Shown: positions 45,813-55,628, numbered from the stretch's first letter. The stretch: DNA of 64,000 bases from Amycolatopsis thermoflava N1165 (GCF_000473265.1 NZ_KI421511.1:3013560-3077559), one strand, 5' to 3'. Translations and numbers: made by a program. The notes: generated by a model from the sequence alone, not told the origin.

Positions 45813-45841
45813 GACCGGTCCGGGCGGCGCCCGGACCGGTC
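45813..45841. terminator. Hairpin between isochorismatase-family gene and pntB
   Basis: GACCGGTCCGGGC and GCCCGGACCGGTC form a perfect 13-bp stem with a 3-nt loop between convergent stop codons at 45805 and 45849. Likely bidirectional. Confidence 0.75.
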
Positions 45842-45848
45842 CCCCCGC

Positions 45849-47270
45849 TCACAATTTCCCGGCGATCTCCCGCACCCGCTCCCGGGCGTCGCCGAAGAGC
45901 ATCCTGGTGTTGTCCCGGAAGAACAGCGGGTTGTCCACGCCCGCGTAGCCGGTGGCCATGGACCGTTTGAACACGACCACGTCGCGGGCGCGCCAGACTT
46001 CGAGCACCGGCATCCCCGCGATCGGGCTCCCCGCGTCCTCCAGCGCCGCCGGGTTGACCGTGTCGTTGGCGCCGATCACCAGGACGACGTCGGTGCCCGG
46101 GAAATCGTCGTTGATCTCGTCCATCTCCAGCACCACGTCGTAGGGCACCTTCGCCTCGGCGAGCAGGACGTTCATGTGACCGGGCAGGCGGCCGGCGACC
46201 GGGTGGATGCCGAACCGCACGTCCACCCCCCTGGCGCGCAGCTTCGCGGTGAGCTCGGCGACCGGGTACTGGGCCTGGGCCACGGCCATCCCGTAGCCCG
46301 GGGTGATCACCACCGTCGAGGCGTTCGCGAGGAGCTCCGCCACCTCGGCCGGGCTCGTCTCCTGATGCTCCCCCGCACCGGCGACCGGACCTCGTCCACT
46401 CTGGACACCCAGTCCACCCGCGATGACCGAGACGAACGACCGGTTCATGGCCCGGCACATCACGAAGGACAGGTAGGCGCCGGACGAGCCGACCAGCGCG
46501 CCGGTGATGATGAGCAACGGGTTCTCCAGCAGGAAGCCGGAGGCTGCCGCTGCCCAGCCGGAGTAGCTGTTGAGCATCGACACGACGACCGGCATGTCGC
46601 CACCGCCGATCGAGGCCACCAGGTGCCAGCCCAGCGCCAGCGCGAGCGCGGTCACCAGGATCAGCAGCCACAGCCGCGGGTCGAGGACGAACCACACGGT
46701 CAGCGCCACGAACGCGGCCACCGCGCCGAGGTTGACCAGGTTCTTGCCGGGCAGCGCCAGCGGCGCCGACCTGATCCGGCCGGACAGCTTGAGAAACGCG
46801 ACGATCGAGCCGGTGAAGGTGACGGCGCCGACGAAGACACCGACGAACACCTCGCCGCTGTGCACGCCGAGGAGGTGATCCGCGCGGTAGGCGGCCGCGG
46901 CAGCGCCCCTCGGGTCGTGCTCGACGTGCAGGTAGCCGTTCCAGCCGACCAGGACGGCGGCCAGGCCGACGAAGCTGTGCAGCAGCGCGATCAGCTCCGG
47001 CACACCCGTCATCTCGACCACCCGGGCCCGCCACAGGCCGAGCACCGTCCCGAGCAGGGCGGCCACCACCACCAGGACGAGCGGCACGCCGTGGAGACCA
47101 CGGCCGAGGGCGACCGCGATCGTCGCGCCGAGCGCGACCACCATGCCCAGGACACCGAACGCGTTGCCCAGCCGGGCGGACTCGTGACGGGACAGGCCGG
47201 CCAGGGCCAGGATGAACAGCAGGCCGGCGACGACGTAGGCGGCCGTGGCCGCGGTTTCGACGGAGAACAA
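45849..47270 (-). CDS. pntB: NAD(P) transhydrogenase, beta subunit
   Basis: A 473-residue membrane subunit of the proton-translocating transhydrogenase (NADH + NADP to NAD + NADPH). About nine hydrophobic helices are followed by the NADP-binding domain with [39 protein letters not shown] and [11 protein letters not shown]. The start is TTG 47270, 5 bp after the pntA stop, with GAGGGG upstream. Co-transcribed with pntA under an operator of the local GntR regulon, so NADPH supply is tied to this pathway. Confidence 0.92.
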   Translation of the reverse strand: MFSVETAATAAYVVAGLLFILALAGLSRHESARLGNAFGVLGMVVALGATIAVALGRGLHGVPLVLVVVAALLGTVLGLWRARVVEMTGVPELIALLHSFVGLAAVLVGWNGYLHVEHDPRGAAAAAYRADHLLGVHSGEVFVGVFVGAVTFTGSIVAFLKLSGRIRSAPLALPGKNLVNLGAVAAFVALTVWFVLDPRLWLLILVTALALALGWHLVASIGGGDMPVVVSMLNSYSGWAAAASGFLLENPLLIITGALVGSSGAYLSFVMCRAMNRSFVSVIAGGLGVQSGRGPVAGAGEHQETSPAEVAELLANASTVVITPGYGMAVAQAQYPVAELTAKLRARGVDVRFGIHPVAGRLPGHMNVLLAEAKVPYDVVLEMDEINDDFPGTDVVLVIGANDTVNPAALEDAGSPIAGMPVLEVWRARDVVVFKRSMATGYAGVDNPLFFRDNTRMLFGDARERVREIAGKL

Positions 47271-47275
47271 CGCGC

Positions 47276-48796
47276 TCAGCCCCTCGTGAACATCGCGAGC
47301 ATGCGGCGGGTCACCGCGAAACCACCGGCGATGTCGAGACCGGCCACCAGGACCGCCACCGCCGACAGCGCCGTGGTCACCGCACTCCCTCCGCCTGCCT
47401 GGAGCAGGGCGCCGACCACGATGATCCCGGAGATCGCGTTGGTGACGGACATCAGCGGAGTGTGCAGCGCGTGCGCGACGTTCCCGATCACCGCGAACCC
47501 GACGACCACGGCGAGCGCGAACACGACCAGGTGCTGTTGCAGCCGCTCCGGGGCGATCGCGATCAACCCGAAGACGACGACCGCCGCGGCGGCCACGATC
47601 CCCAGCCGGGCGGCCGGAGTCAGGGGCGCACGCGGCTCCGCCGCCTGCACCTTGCCGGGCGCGGGGGCCGGGCTCGCCGCCGACACCGGCACCGGCGGAG
47701 GCGGCCAGGTCAGCTCTCCGTCGCGGACCACGGTCATCGAGCGGATGACGACGTCGTCGAAGTCCACCACCAGGCGGCCGTCCGCGCCGGGTGTCATGAG
47801 CCGGACCAGGTTCACGACGTTGGTGCCGTACAACTGCGACGCCTGCGCGGGCAGCCGTGCGGCCAGGTCGGTGTAGCCCAGGACCGTGACCCCGGACTCG
47901 GTCGTGGTCCGCTCGCCCGGCACGGTGAGGCCGCAGTTGCCACCGTTCGCCGCGGCCAGGTCGACGATCACGCTGCCGCGGGCCATGGCCGCGACGGTCC
48001 GGGCGCCGATCAGCTTCGGCGCGGGCCGGCCGGGGACGAGGGCGGTGGTGATGACGATGTCGGCGTTGCGGGCCTCCTCGTCGTACATCGCCGCGGTGGC
48101 GCGCTCCTGGGCCGCGGTCATCTCAGCCGCGTAGCCGTCGGCGGTGGACGCGCCGGTGAGGCCGACGGTGACGAACTCCGCGCCCATCGACCGGACCTGC
48201 TCCGCCACCTCGGGCCGCACGTCGAAGGCGCGGACGACGGCCCCGAGCGCGCTGGCGGCACCGATGGCGGCGAGGCCGGCCACCCCGGCGCCCACGACGA
48301 AGACGCGGGCGGGCGGGATCTTCCCCGCGGCCGTCACCTGCCCGGTGAACGGGCGCCCGAACTCGTGCGCGGCCTCGATGACCGCCCGGTACCCGGCCAG
48401 GTTCGCCATCGAGGACAGCACGTCCATCGACTGCGCGCGGGAGATGCGCGGCACCGCGTCCATCGCCAGCACCGTGAGGTGTCGCTTCGCCAGGTCGGCC
48501 ACCCGGGCCCGGTCACCGCGCGGGTCGACCAGCCCGATCAAGGTGGCGCCGGGCCGCAGTGCCGACAGCCGCTCGGCGGGCGGCGCGTTCACCGCGAGGA
48601 CGACGTCCGCCGCGCACGCGTCTCCGATCCGCGCGCCGGCCTCCTCGTACGCGTCGTCGGGGAAGCCGGACCGCATTCCCGCCCCCGCCTCGACCACGAC
48701 GTCGTAGCCCAGCCCCCGCAACTGCCCGATGGTGCGGGGAGTCGCCGCGACCCGCGTCTCACGGGGTGCGGTCTCCCGCAGGATTCCGATGAGCAA
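47276..48796 (-). CDS. pntA: NAD(P) transhydrogenase, alpha subunit
   Basis: A 506-residue subunit with the NAD-binding domain ([40 protein letters not shown]) and a C-terminal block of four hydrophobic helices. It is the fused PntAA-PntAB type, unlike the split form common in alphaproteobacteria. TTG at 48796 gives the N-terminus MLIGILRE, matching the E. coli layout, with GTGAGGAA upstream; the frame opens earlier at TTG 48823. The promoter at 48855-48884 carries an operator between its -10 and -35 boxes. Confidence 0.92.
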   Translation of the reverse strand: MLIGILRETAPRETRVAATPRTIGQLRGLGYDVVVEAGAGMRSGFPDDAYEEAGARIGDACAADVVLAVNAPPAERLSALRPGATLIGLVDPRGDRARVADLAKRHLTVLAMDAVPRISRAQSMDVLSSMANLAGYRAVIEAAHEFGRPFTGQVTAAGKIPPARVFVVGAGVAGLAAIGAASALGAVVRAFDVRPEVAEQVRSMGAEFVTVGLTGASTADGYAAEMTAAQERATAAMYDEEARNADIVITTALVPGRPAPKLIGARTVAAMARGSVIVDLAAANGGNCGLTVPGERTTTESGVTVLGYTDLAARLPAQASQLYGTNVVNLVRLMTPGADGRLVVDFDDVVIRSMTVVRDGELTWPPPPVPVSAASPAPAPGKVQAAEPRAPLTPAARLGIVAAAAVVVFGLIAIAPERLQQHLVVFALAVVVGFAVIGNVAHALHTPLMSVTNAISGIIVVGALLQAGGGSAVTTALSAVAVLVAGLDIAGGFAVTRRMLAMFTRG

Positions 48797-48854
48797 CGCA
48801 CTTTCCTCACCTTCTGTGACCAACCGTCACTATCAGTATGATATTGCCGATCTG

Positions 48855-48884
48855 ATAATGACTGACATTTAGCAGGCCGGTCAA
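48855..48884 (-). promoter_or_regulatory. pntAB promoter with embedded operator
   Basis: On the minus strand, TTGACC (48879-48884), 18-bp spacer, CATTAT (48855-48860). The near-palindrome AATGAC-T-GACATT (48857-48869, one mismatch) covers the -10 box and part of the spacer. This is a classic repression layout. Confidence 0.7.
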
Positions 48885-48939
48885 TGTAGAGCTGATCGCA
48901 CACGATCGCGCTAGCGGGCAAACTCTCGCTCGCTTGCCA

Positions 48940-48952
48940 AGTGCCGTACATT
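48940..48952 (+). promoter_or_regulatory. Weak operator copy ahead of the GntR gene
   Basis: AGTGCC-G-TACATT matches AATGTC-T-GACATT in 9 of the 12 arm positions and lies 40 bp before the GntR start. It could serve autoregulation. Low confidence. Confidence 0.3.
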
Positions 48953-48991
48953 TGCGTTGAGCCGTGTTCACCCAGGGAAGGAAGCCGGCAG

Positions 48992-49762
48992 ATGGAGCTC
49001 GGAGAGAAGATTCTCCGCCCGCGCGAACAGGTCGAGCAGGCGCTGAAGAAGGCGATCCTGAGCAGCAAGCTCGGCACCGGGGAACGCCTGCCGTCGGAGG
49101 CGGAACTGGCCCGGCAATTCGGCGTGAGCCGACCCACCATTCGCGAGGCGCTGTCCTCCCTGCAGATGCAGGGCCTCATCCGCCGCGTGCCCGGAGCCGG
49201 GGGAGGCAGCTTCGTCCAGCCCGTGGACCACAAGTCACTGGGCGAGGTGGTGCGCGCCTCGATGCAGAACCTCGTGCGGCTCGGCAGTGTCGACTTCGAA
49301 GAAGTGTCGATGGTGCGCCAGTACCTCGAGGTTCCGTGCGCGGCGCTGGCCGCCGAGAACCGCGGAGAGGAGGACCTCGAGGAGTTGCGCCAGGTCGTCC
49401 ACGAACAGCGCACCCGGTCGGTCGACGACCCGATGATCGCCGAACTGGACGTGCGCTTCCACACGATCATCGCCCGGATGTCCGGCAACCGGGTGCTCGC
49501 CTCGCTGGTCTACGCGCTGCACCACGAGTCCGAGCCGGTGCGCTACCTCGACCTGTCACCCGAGGTCGGGCGCCACACGGTGGCCCAGCACCAACGGATC
49601 GTCCAGGCCATCGAGGACAAGGACCCGCAGGCCGCGGAAGCAGCCATCACCGAGCACCTCGCCTACCTCCGCAAGCACATCAAGGCCGCGCTCGCCGACA
49701 TCCCCGCCGAGGACTCCGGGGACCGCGCGGAGCAGGGGTCGCCGGCCGGCCTGCGAGGCTGA
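48992..49762 (+). CDS. FadR-type GntR regulator, candidate master of the AATGTC/GACATT regulon
   Basis: A 256-residue GntR-family protein. The winged HTH (ERLPSEAELARQFGVSRPTIREALSSLQMQGLI) is followed by a helical FCD domain (ELDVRFHTIIARMSGN; HQRIVQAIEDKDPQAAE) with the usual Asp/His metal positions. ATG 48992 has GGAAGGAAG 7 nt upstream. It is divergent from pntAB and directly ahead of the hydroxyacid dehydrogenase pair. The operator copies found at five promoters within 16 kb have a GT-N3-AC core expected for this subfamily, which is why I propose it as their regulator. Inducer unknown; an acyl-CoA or hydroxyacid is likely. Confidence 0.85.
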   Translation: MELGEKILRPREQVEQALKKAILSSKLGTGERLPSEAELARQFGVSRPTIREALSSLQMQGLIRRVPGAGGGSFVQPVDHKSLGEVVRASMQNLVRLGSVDFEEVSMVRQYLEVPCAALAAENRGEEDLEELRQVVHEQRTRSVDDPMIAELDVRFHTIIARMSGNRVLASLVYALHHESEPVRYLDLSPEVGRHTVAQHQRIVQAIEDKDPQAAEAAITEHLAYLRKHIKAALADIPAEDSGDRAEQGSPAGLRG

Positions 49763-49787
49763 GCCATCGAGGACACCGGATCAACGC

Positions 49788-49816
49788 TTGACGCTACCTG
49801 TCTAATGTCTAACAAT
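49788..49816 (+). promoter_or_regulatory. Promoter with operator-like site ahead of the D-2-hydroxyacid dehydrogenase gene
   Basis: TTGACG (49788-49793) and TAACAA (49810-49815, 16-bp spacer) or AACAAT (17-bp). AATGTC-T-AACAAT (49804-49816) matches the operator with two mismatches and covers the -10 box. Confidence 0.55.
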
Positions 49817-49849
49817 TGACCGCAAGGTCAAAGACAGACAGGAGACGGG

Positions 49850-50917
49850 ATGCCGGAACACACGACCGTCGTGAGCTTCCCCGAGTGGGACCACATGCTC
49901 GCGGCGGCTGCCGACGTCATGCGCGGCCCCCAGGAGGCGACCCGGCGGCGGCTGGAGCAGTTCTTCGCCCCCGAGGCGGTCGACCTGGACGCGCTCTTCA
50001 CACAGGGCCGGATCCCGGACGTCGTCATCGACATGCCGGCCAAGGGCGACCCGGCGTACCGGATCGACCCCCGCAGCCGCATCCTGGTCGTCCGCCGCAC
50101 CCACGTGGACCGCGCGCTCATCGACGAACTCCCGCACCTGCGCCACATCCAAAAGCTCGGCGAGCGGCGGGACACGATCGACGTCGCCGCCGCGGCGGAG
50201 CGCGGCATCACGCTCGACTTCGTGTCCCGTCCCGCGCTCGAAGCCACGGCCGACCACGCGGTGCTGCTCGTGATGGCGGCGCTGCGCGAACTGCCCCGGC
50301 TGGACGCGACCACCCGGAAGGCCACGGTCCCGGCCGGCACGTCGGCCCCCGGATCCACCGCCTACAACTGGCCAGGGGTGACGTTCGGCCGGACGCTGTC
50401 GGAGAGCACGGTCGGGATCATCGGGCTAGGCGAAGTCGGCCTGCTCGTCGCCCGGCGCCTGCGCGCCTTCGGCGCCCGGGTGCTGTGGACCTCACTGCGC
50501 GGCCGTCCACAGCGGACGGTCGACGGCCTGGAGTACCAGCCGCTCGACGACCTCCTCGCCGCGAGCGACGCGGTGAGCCTGCACATCCCGGGCACCGAGG
50601 ACAACCGGCACCTGGTGGACGGCGCCTTTCTGCGCAAGATGCGCCCCGACGCGGTCCTCGTGAACGTCTCCCGCGGACTGCTGATCGACGAAGCCGCCCT
50701 CGCGGAGGCGTTGCGGCGCGACGAACTCCGTTCGGCGGCTCTCGACGTCTACGGCAGTGAACCCGTCCCGGCGGACAGCCCGCTCCTGGACGCCGAGCGC
50801 GTCATCCTGACCCCGCATGTCGCCGGCGGGCCCCGCTCGCTGATGACGCGGGAACTGCTCGACCTCAGCCGCGGCGTGCGGCAGGCGCTCACCGCCGACC
50901 GGGAGGTGGCCCGGTGA
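49850..50917 (+). CDS. D-isomer 2-hydroxyacid dehydrogenase family oxidoreductase
   Basis: A 355-residue NAD(P)-dependent dehydrogenase. Rossmann motif VGIIGLGEVGLLVARRL, catalytic Arg in VNVSRGLLIDE and His in LTPHVAGGP; the Glu is expected in the DVYGSEPVP region. ACAGGAG stands 5 nt before the ATG. Its stop overlaps the next start (GTGA). In context it would interconvert a 2-keto and a 2-hydroxy acid. Confidence 0.85.
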   Translation: MPEHTTVVSFPEWDHMLAAAADVMRGPQEATRRRLEQFFAPEAVDLDALFTQGRIPDVVIDMPAKGDPAYRIDPRSRILVVRRTHVDRALIDELPHLRHIQKLGERRDTIDVAAAAERGITLDFVSRPALEATADHAVLLVMAALRELPRLDATTRKATVPAGTSAPGSTAYNWPGVTFGRTLSESTVGIIGLGEVGLLVARRLRAFGARVLWTSLRGRPQRTVDGLEYQPLDDLLAASDAVSLHIPGTEDNRHLVDGAFLRKMRPDAVLVNVSRGLLIDEAALAEALRRDELRSAALDVYGSEPVPADSPLLDAERVILTPHVAGGPRSLMTRELLDLSRGVRQALTADREVAR

Positions 50918-51297
50918 GCGAGGCGCAGGAGTACATCGACGAGCTCGCCCGGCGGCGCGGGTACGCCTTCCGGCTGCACAAGATCCTGGCCGGCGCGGAC
51001 CTGGACCTGCTCAAGGCGATGGACGGAATGGTCTCCGCCGCTTACCTCGGCGAGCGGCGGCTGGACAAGCGCACCAAGGAACTGCTGTTCGTCCTGAGCC
51101 TGACGGTGATGCGCGCCCCGCACTCGCAAATCGCCACGCACGTCCGGCTGGCGCTGGCCGCGGGTGCCACCCCCGAGGAGATCCTCGAAGCCATCGAGAT
51201 CGCGCTGCCGGAGGCGGGCATCGTCGCCTTCCAGCGGGGTGTCGAGGCGTGGGCCGAAGTGGTCGGCGCGCCCGAGATCGAACCGCGCGCGACATAG
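50914..51297 (+). CDS. Carboxymuconolactone decarboxylase-family protein
   Basis: A 127-residue all-helical protein of the CMD/AhpD family. RRLDKRTKELLFVLSLTVMRAPHSQIATHVRLALAAGATPEEILEAIEIA is visible from residue 48, here cited only by its ends RRLDKRTK and ILEAIEIA. The position normally holding the CxxC of AhpD reads APHSQIATH, so no redox cysteines exist. That points to a lyase, isomerase or binding role rather than a peroxidase. GTG start inside the dehydrogenase stop. Confidence 0.8.
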   Translation: MSEAQEYIDELARRRGYAFRLHKILAGADLDLLKAMDGMVSAAYLGERRLDKRTKELLFVLSLTVMRAPHSQIATHVRLALAAGATPEEILEAIEIALPEAGIVAFQRGVEAWAEVVGAPEIEPRAT

Positions 51298-51345
51298 GAA
51301 ACGGCTGTGGTGGGGCGAATTTCTGACCCCACCACAGCCGTTTCC
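51297..51345. terminator. Very strong bidirectional terminator hairpin
   Basis: A perfect 19-bp stem (GGAAACGGCTGTGGTGGGG and its complement) with an 11-nt loop fills the gap between the convergent stops at 51297 and 51349. It ends both operons. Confidence 0.88.
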
Positions 51346-51348
51346 GGG

Positions 51349-53013
51349 TCAGCCCAGCATTTCGCGCAGTTTGAACTTCTGGATCTTCCCGCTGGGCGTC
51401 ATCGGCAGCTCACCGAGGACGACCACGCGCTCCGGCAGGTAGTGCTTGGACAGCCCCTGCCCGAGGAGGAACTCGGCGAGCGAGCTCACCGTCGGCTCCG
51501 GGCGCCCCGGCTTGACGACGAGCACCGCGCACACGCGTTCGCCCAGGCGGGCGTCGGGCACGCCGACCACCGCCGCGTTGAGCACGTCGGGATGGTCGAA
51601 GACGACCGATTCCACATCGGTCACCGGGATGTTCTCGCCGCCGCGGATGATGACGTCCTTGCTGCGGCCGCGCAGGGAAAGCCACCCGTGCTCGTCCACA
51701 CTGGCCCGGTCACCGCTGCTGGACCACAGCCCCGGCCGGTAGGCCTCGGCCGTGGCGTCCGGCCGGTCGTAGTAGCCGTAGACGACACCCGGGCCGCGCA
51801 TCAGCAGCTCCCCGACCTCCCCCACCGGCACCTCGGCGCCGTCCGCGTCGACGATCTTGACCGCCGAGCCTGCGAACACCGACCCGTCGGTGCGCAGGAT
51901 GGCCTCCCCCGCGTCCGGTGTGCACGAGGTCAGGATGCTGCACTCGGTCATCCCCCAGGCCGGCGCGACGTAGGCGCCGAGCGCGGCCGACGCCTGCGCC
52001 GGCCGGCTGCGGGGCACCGGCGCTCCCGCGATCACCAGGCAGGTCAGCGGGCACGCCGGGTCGCCGGCCAGGTCGGTGCGCAGCATGTCCTGCAGGAACG
52101 TGGGCGCCCCGAAGAACGTGGTCACCCCCTCCTCCCGGATGATCCGCGCACCCCACTCCGGATCCCAGCGGTCGACGTGCACCCCGGTGCCGGCGAGCAA
52201 CGTCGTGAAGAGGATGCCCCACTCGAAGCCGGTGTGGTGGCCGGCCGGTGACGCGACCAGCTGCACCATGGGGTCGCCGAACACGCGCGCGCCGATGTGG
52301 TTCGCCTGCTGCCGCGCCGAGTAGATCAGCGTGTTGTGGCTGTGCATCGCGCCCTTGGGCTCCCCCGTGGTCCCGGAGGTGAAGCCGAGGTAGCAGATCC
52401 GGTCGGGATCGGGTTCGGGGAAGGCCCGTGCGGGCACGTCGGCGTAGGCGGACCACAGCGACTCCCCCGGCCCCAGGCCGGAATCGTCGTCGTCCAGGAG
52501 CACGATGTGCCGCAGACCGGGGAGCTCGGCACGCAGGGCGCGCGCCATCTCGAGATGGTGGTTGCTGCGCCAGCGGCGCGGGATCACCAGCACCTTGGCC
52601 TTGCTCCGGCGCAGGATGTCGGCGGCCTGGCGGTACCCGTAGGCCACGGGGATCCCGGCGTACACCGCGCCGATCTCGTTGATGCCGAAGACGAGTTCCG
52701 GGTACTCGACCCAGTTCGGCAGCATGACGACCACGGCGTCGCCGGGTTCGACCCCCAGGTGCGCCAGCACGCTCGCGGCGTGGTGGGCGTTGTCGTCGAA
52801 TTCGCGGTAGGTGCGGGTGGTCCGGGCGCCGTCGAAGCGGCGTCCGACGAGCGCGATCCGGTCGGGGTGGGCTCGCGCGGCCTCGGTCAGCAGGGAACGG
52901 ACCGAGCGGTCCTCCCACCAGCCCGCGGCGCGCCAGTGCGCCGCGGTTTCGTCGTCTACCGGCGAGAACTGGCCGTCCAGCGCGGCGGACAGGGGTCTCG
53001 GGATCGTTGTCAT
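51349..53013 (-). CDS. Acyl-CoA ligase (AliA/cyclohexanecarboxylate-CoA ligase-like)
   Basis: A 554-residue AMP-forming ligase with FTSGTTGEPKGAMHSH, AWGMTECSI, LWSSSGDRASVDEHGW and the C-terminal MTPSGKIQKFKLR. The opening (DDETAAHWRAAGWWEDRSV) resembles cyclohexanecarboxylate- and short-chain acyl-CoA ligases. Last gene of the nine-gene operon; its ATG overlaps the acyl-CoA dehydrogenase stop. It would activate the acid that feeds the pathway. Confidence 0.83.
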   Translation of the reverse strand: MTTIPRPLSAALDGQFSPVDDETAAHWRAAGWWEDRSVRSLLTEAARAHPDRIALVGRRFDGARTTRTYREFDDNAHHAASVLAHLGVEPGDAVVVMLPNWVEYPELVFGINEIGAVYAGIPVAYGYRQAADILRRSKAKVLVIPRRWRSNHHLEMARALRAELPGLRHIVLLDDDDSGLGPGESLWSAYADVPARAFPEPDPDRICYLGFTSGTTGEPKGAMHSHNTLIYSARQQANHIGARVFGDPMVQLVASPAGHHTGFEWGILFTTLLAGTGVHVDRWDPEWGARIIREEGVTTFFGAPTFLQDMLRTDLAGDPACPLTCLVIAGAPVPRSRPAQASAALGAYVAPAWGMTECSILTSCTPDAGEAILRTDGSVFAGSAVKIVDADGAEVPVGEVGELLMRGPGVVYGYYDRPDATAEAYRPGLWSSSGDRASVDEHGWLSLRGRSKDVIIRGGENIPVTDVESVVFDHPDVLNAAVVGVPDARLGERVCAVLVVKPGRPEPTVSSLAEFLLGQGLSKHYLPERVVVLGELPMTPSGKIQKFKLREMLG

Positions 53014-54065
53014 CGCTCCTCCTTCGGCAAGGCGGTGACCGGGGAAGCACCGGTGAGCACGCGGGCGGCTGCACCGGCGGGGCCGCTGGTGTCGGCGGCC
53101 GCGCGCAGGGAGATCGCGTCGCGCAGCCGGCGTTCGGCCGGGTACTCGGCGAGGTAGCCGTACCCGCCGTGGGACTGCAGCGCCGCGGCCGCCACCTCGA
53201 TCGCGGTCTCGCAGCACTCCCGGGCGATCGCGACCGCAGCCAGGTGGTCGTACGGGACGGACGTGGCGGCGGTGAGCGCGGCCGCGGCCCGGGCGGCCTG
53301 CCCGAACAGCGACATCCGGACGGCGGGGATGTCCCGGAGCGCCTTGCCGAACTGGCGGCGGACTGCGGTGTACCCGGCCGCGTCGTCGGCAGCGGCTCCG
53401 GCGATCCCGCTCGCGACAGCTGCCGCGCCCAGGTGCAACCGGCAGCGCGCGGCGGTGACATCGACACCGGTGACGTGGTGCACCGCATCGGCTCCCGCTG
53501 TCACGTCCAGCGCACTCGTGAGCGCACCCCCGAGGCCCGTGCGGCGCAGCGGGGTCGCCTTCGTCGCCGTGGGCGGGACCAGGAGCGCTTCCCGCGCGCC
53601 GGTCAGGATCAGCAGGTGCGGCGACCGCGCGGCCGCGTCCACCCGGTCCACGGACCCGGACAGGCTGTCCCCGTGCCAGGCGAGCCGGACGTGGACGCAG
53701 GCGGCGTCGACGACGGCGACGCCCGCCTCTCCGGCGTGGATGCGGCCGACCAGATCGGCGAACCGCCGGTCGCCTGCCAGGACGTCCACCGCCGCGTGGG
53801 CCTGCGCCGAGGCCCAGCCCAGCGCGGGCCACCGCCGGCCGAGCCTCTCCCACGCCACCGCCGTCGTCAGGCTCCCGGCGCCGCCGCCCCCCGCGGACTC
53901 GGGCGTGCCGAGCGTCCAGACGCCCAAGCCGGCGAGCTCCTGCACGAGGGCGGCAACCATCTCCGGGGAGTCGTCCAGTTCCACGGCGCGGTCGGCGGTG
54001 AACGCGTCCAGCATCGCCGCCAGATCTCGCTGCTCCTCGTCGAGCAGGGGTCCGCGCCAGGTCAT
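53010..54065 (-). CDS. Acyl-CoA dehydrogenase-like protein, atypical
   Basis: A 351-residue acyl-CoA dehydrogenase fold, shorter than the usual 380-400. The C-terminal FAD domain shows AVRRQFGKALRDIPAVRM and LQSHGGYGYLAEYPAERRLRDA. The next segment normally reads with a catalytic Glu (EGT), but here it is LRAAADTSG, so the base is missing at that position, and the FAD loop of the middle domain is poorly conserved. Such chains occur as the non-catalytic half of alpha2beta2 dehydrogenases in actinobacterial sterol catabolism. Its partner could be the dehydrogenase at 57283-58506. Confidence 0.72.
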   Translation of the reverse strand: MTWRGPLLDEEQRDLAAMLDAFTADRAVELDDSPEMVAALVQELAGLGVWTLGTPESAGGGGAGSLTTAVAWERLGRRWPALGWASAQAHAAVDVLAGDRRFADLVGRIHAGEAGVAVVDAACVHVRLAWHGDSLSGSVDRVDAAARSPHLLILTGAREALLVPPTATKATPLRRTGLGGALTSALDVTAGADAVHHVTGVDVTAARCRLHLGAAAVASGIAGAAADDAAGYTAVRRQFGKALRDIPAVRMSLFGQAARAAAALTAATSVPYDHLAAVAIARECCETAIEVAAAALQSHGGYGYLAEYPAERRLRDAISLRAAADTSGPAGAAARVLTGASPVTALPKEER

Positions 54066-54838
54066 GACCAGAAGCTCTCGGTCTTGGGCGGGCGCCGCTC
54101 GGCGAACGCGGCGCTCACCTCGTGCGCCTCCCGCGTCCGCAGGTACAGCGTCAGCTGCTGGTCGTGCGCCATCCGCGCCTGGCCGGAGACACCGTTGTGC
54201 CGCGCGGAAAAGGCGGCCTTGAGCCCGCCGATCGCGAGCGGACTGCGGGTGGCGATCTCGTGCGCGACCTCGGTGGCGCGGGGCCGCAACTGCTCGAGCG
54301 GCACGACCTCGTTGACCAGGCCCATCGCCAGCGCCTGCGCGGCGCTGTACTTGCGGTTGAGGTACCACATCTCCTTGGCCCGCTTCCGGCCGATGGTGTC
54401 CTCCAGGTACCACGAGCCGTAGCCTGCGTCGAAGCTGCCGACCATCGGGCCGACCTGCCGGAAGACGGCGTGCTCCGCGGCGATGGTCAGGTCGCACACG
54501 TTGTGCAGGACGTTCCCGCCGCCGACCGCGAAGCCGTTGACCGCGGCGATGACCGGCTTGGGAATGGTGTCGATCGCCTGGTAGACGTCGATGATCGGCA
54601 GCACCTGCGACTGGTCGAGCGAGGTGACCGGCTCGTGTTCGCCGCCGATGCAGAAGAACTTCTCGCCCGCACCGGTGAGGACCGCGGCGCGCAGCTCCCG
54701 GTCGAGGCGGAACCGCTGGAGGGCGTCGAAGAGCTCGAGGCAGGTCTGGTGGCGGAACTTGTTGCCCGCCTCCGGCCGGTTGATCTCGATGGTGAGCACC
54801 GGGCCGTCGGTGCTGGTCAGGATGTCGTCGTAGGTCAT
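54062..54838 (-). CDS. BadI-like ring-opening hydrolase (crotonase family)
   Basis: A 258-residue crotonase-fold protein. GYGSWYLEDTIGRKRAKEMW, RQVGPMVGSFDAGYG and GGGNVLHNVCDLTI align well with 2-ketocyclohexanecarboxyl-CoA hydrolase (BadI) and MenB. The Asp in SFDAGYG is the residue these enzymes use for C-C chemistry on cyclic substrates. Ordinary enoyl-CoA hydratases instead carry Glu pairs. The ATG has GGAG upstream and the stop overlaps the dehydrogenase start. This gene is the best clue that the operon opens a ring. Confidence 0.78.
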   Translation of the reverse strand: MTYDDILTSTDGPVLTIEINRPEAGNKFRHQTCLELFDALQRFRLDRELRAAVLTGAGEKFFCIGGEHEPVTSLDQSQVLPIIDVYQAIDTIPKPVIAAVNGFAVGGGNVLHNVCDLTIAAEHAVFRQVGPMVGSFDAGYGSWYLEDTIGRKRAKEMWYLNRKYSAAQALAMGLVNEVVPLEQLRPRATEVAHEIATRSPLAIGGLKAAFSARHNGVSGQARMAHDQQLTLYLRTREAHEVSAAFAERRPPKTESFWS

Positions 54839-54844
54839 CTCCGG

Positions 54845-55618
54845 TCACTCCTCCTCGGTTGCCGCTCCGCCGGTGCGGAAGCCCTGTCCGGTCTTGTCGC
54901 CGAGAAACCCCGCGGCCACCATCCGGCGCAGCAGCGGCGGCGGGGCGTAGCGGCGGTCGCGGGTCGCCGCGTAGAGGGCCTCGGTCGTCCGCAGGTGGAC
55001 ATCCAGCCCGATCCGGTCGAGTGTCTCCAGTGGACCGGCGCGATAGCCGAGCCCGAGCCGCAGCGCGGTGTCGATGTCCTCCGCGCTGGCCAGGCCGTCA
55101 TCGAATTCCTGGATGACGTCGTTGAGGTAGGGCAGTTGCAGCGCGTTGACGAGAAAGCCGGGCCGGTCCCCGACCACGACCGGCTGTTTGCCCTCGATCG
55201 ATCCGGCGAAGGCGACGAGGGCCTGCACCAGGTCCTCGCCGGTCCGCAGGGCGCGCACGACTTCGACCACCCCCGGTCCGGAAACCGGGCCGACGAAGTG
55301 CAGGCCGGCCACCCGCGGCGGGTTCGGCACGCCGGCCGCCAATTCGGTCACCGACAGGGTGGCGGTGACGGTGACGATCGGTGTCCCCTCGCCGATCACA
55401 TCCGCGATCTCGGCCAGCACGGCCTGCTTCACCTCGGCCTCGTCGGGCACGGCTTCCAGGACCAGGTCTGCGTCGGCCAGATCGGCCCCGGCTCCGCGGG
55501 TGCTGCCCAGGGCGATCACCTCGCGCCCGGCCGCGGTGAGCGCCTCGGCGATCCCGGAGGCCGTGGTCCCCGAGCCGATCAGGCCGATCCGCTTGAAGTC
55601 TGCTGTGGACTCGCTCAT
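54845..55618 (-). CDS. 3-hydroxyacyl-CoA dehydrogenase-family protein, short
   Basis: A 257-residue NAD-dependent dehydrogenase of the 3HCDH family. Rossmann loop RIGLIGSGTTASGIAEAL, catalytic-type His in GLHFVGPVSG and C-terminal domain with RPGFLVNALQLPYLND and GLGYRAGPLETLDRIGLDVH. About 30 residues shorter than usual, with a compact N-terminal domain. It is paired with the next 3HCDH gene, 10 bp away, and could act on a different chain length or stereoisomer. Confidence 0.82.
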   Translation of the reverse strand: MSESTADFKRIGLIGSGTTASGIAEALTAAGREVIALGSTRGAGADLADADLVLEAVPDEAEVKQAVLAEIADVIGEGTPIVTVTATLSVTELAAGVPNPPRVAGLHFVGPVSGPGVVEVVRALRTGEDLVQALVAFAGSIEGKQPVVVGDRPGFLVNALQLPYLNDVIQEFDDGLASAEDIDTALRLGLGYRAGPLETLDRIGLDVHLRTTEALYAATRDRRYAPPPLLRRMVAAGFLGDKTGQGFRTGGAATEEE

Positions 55619-55628
55619 GCCGGTCTCC

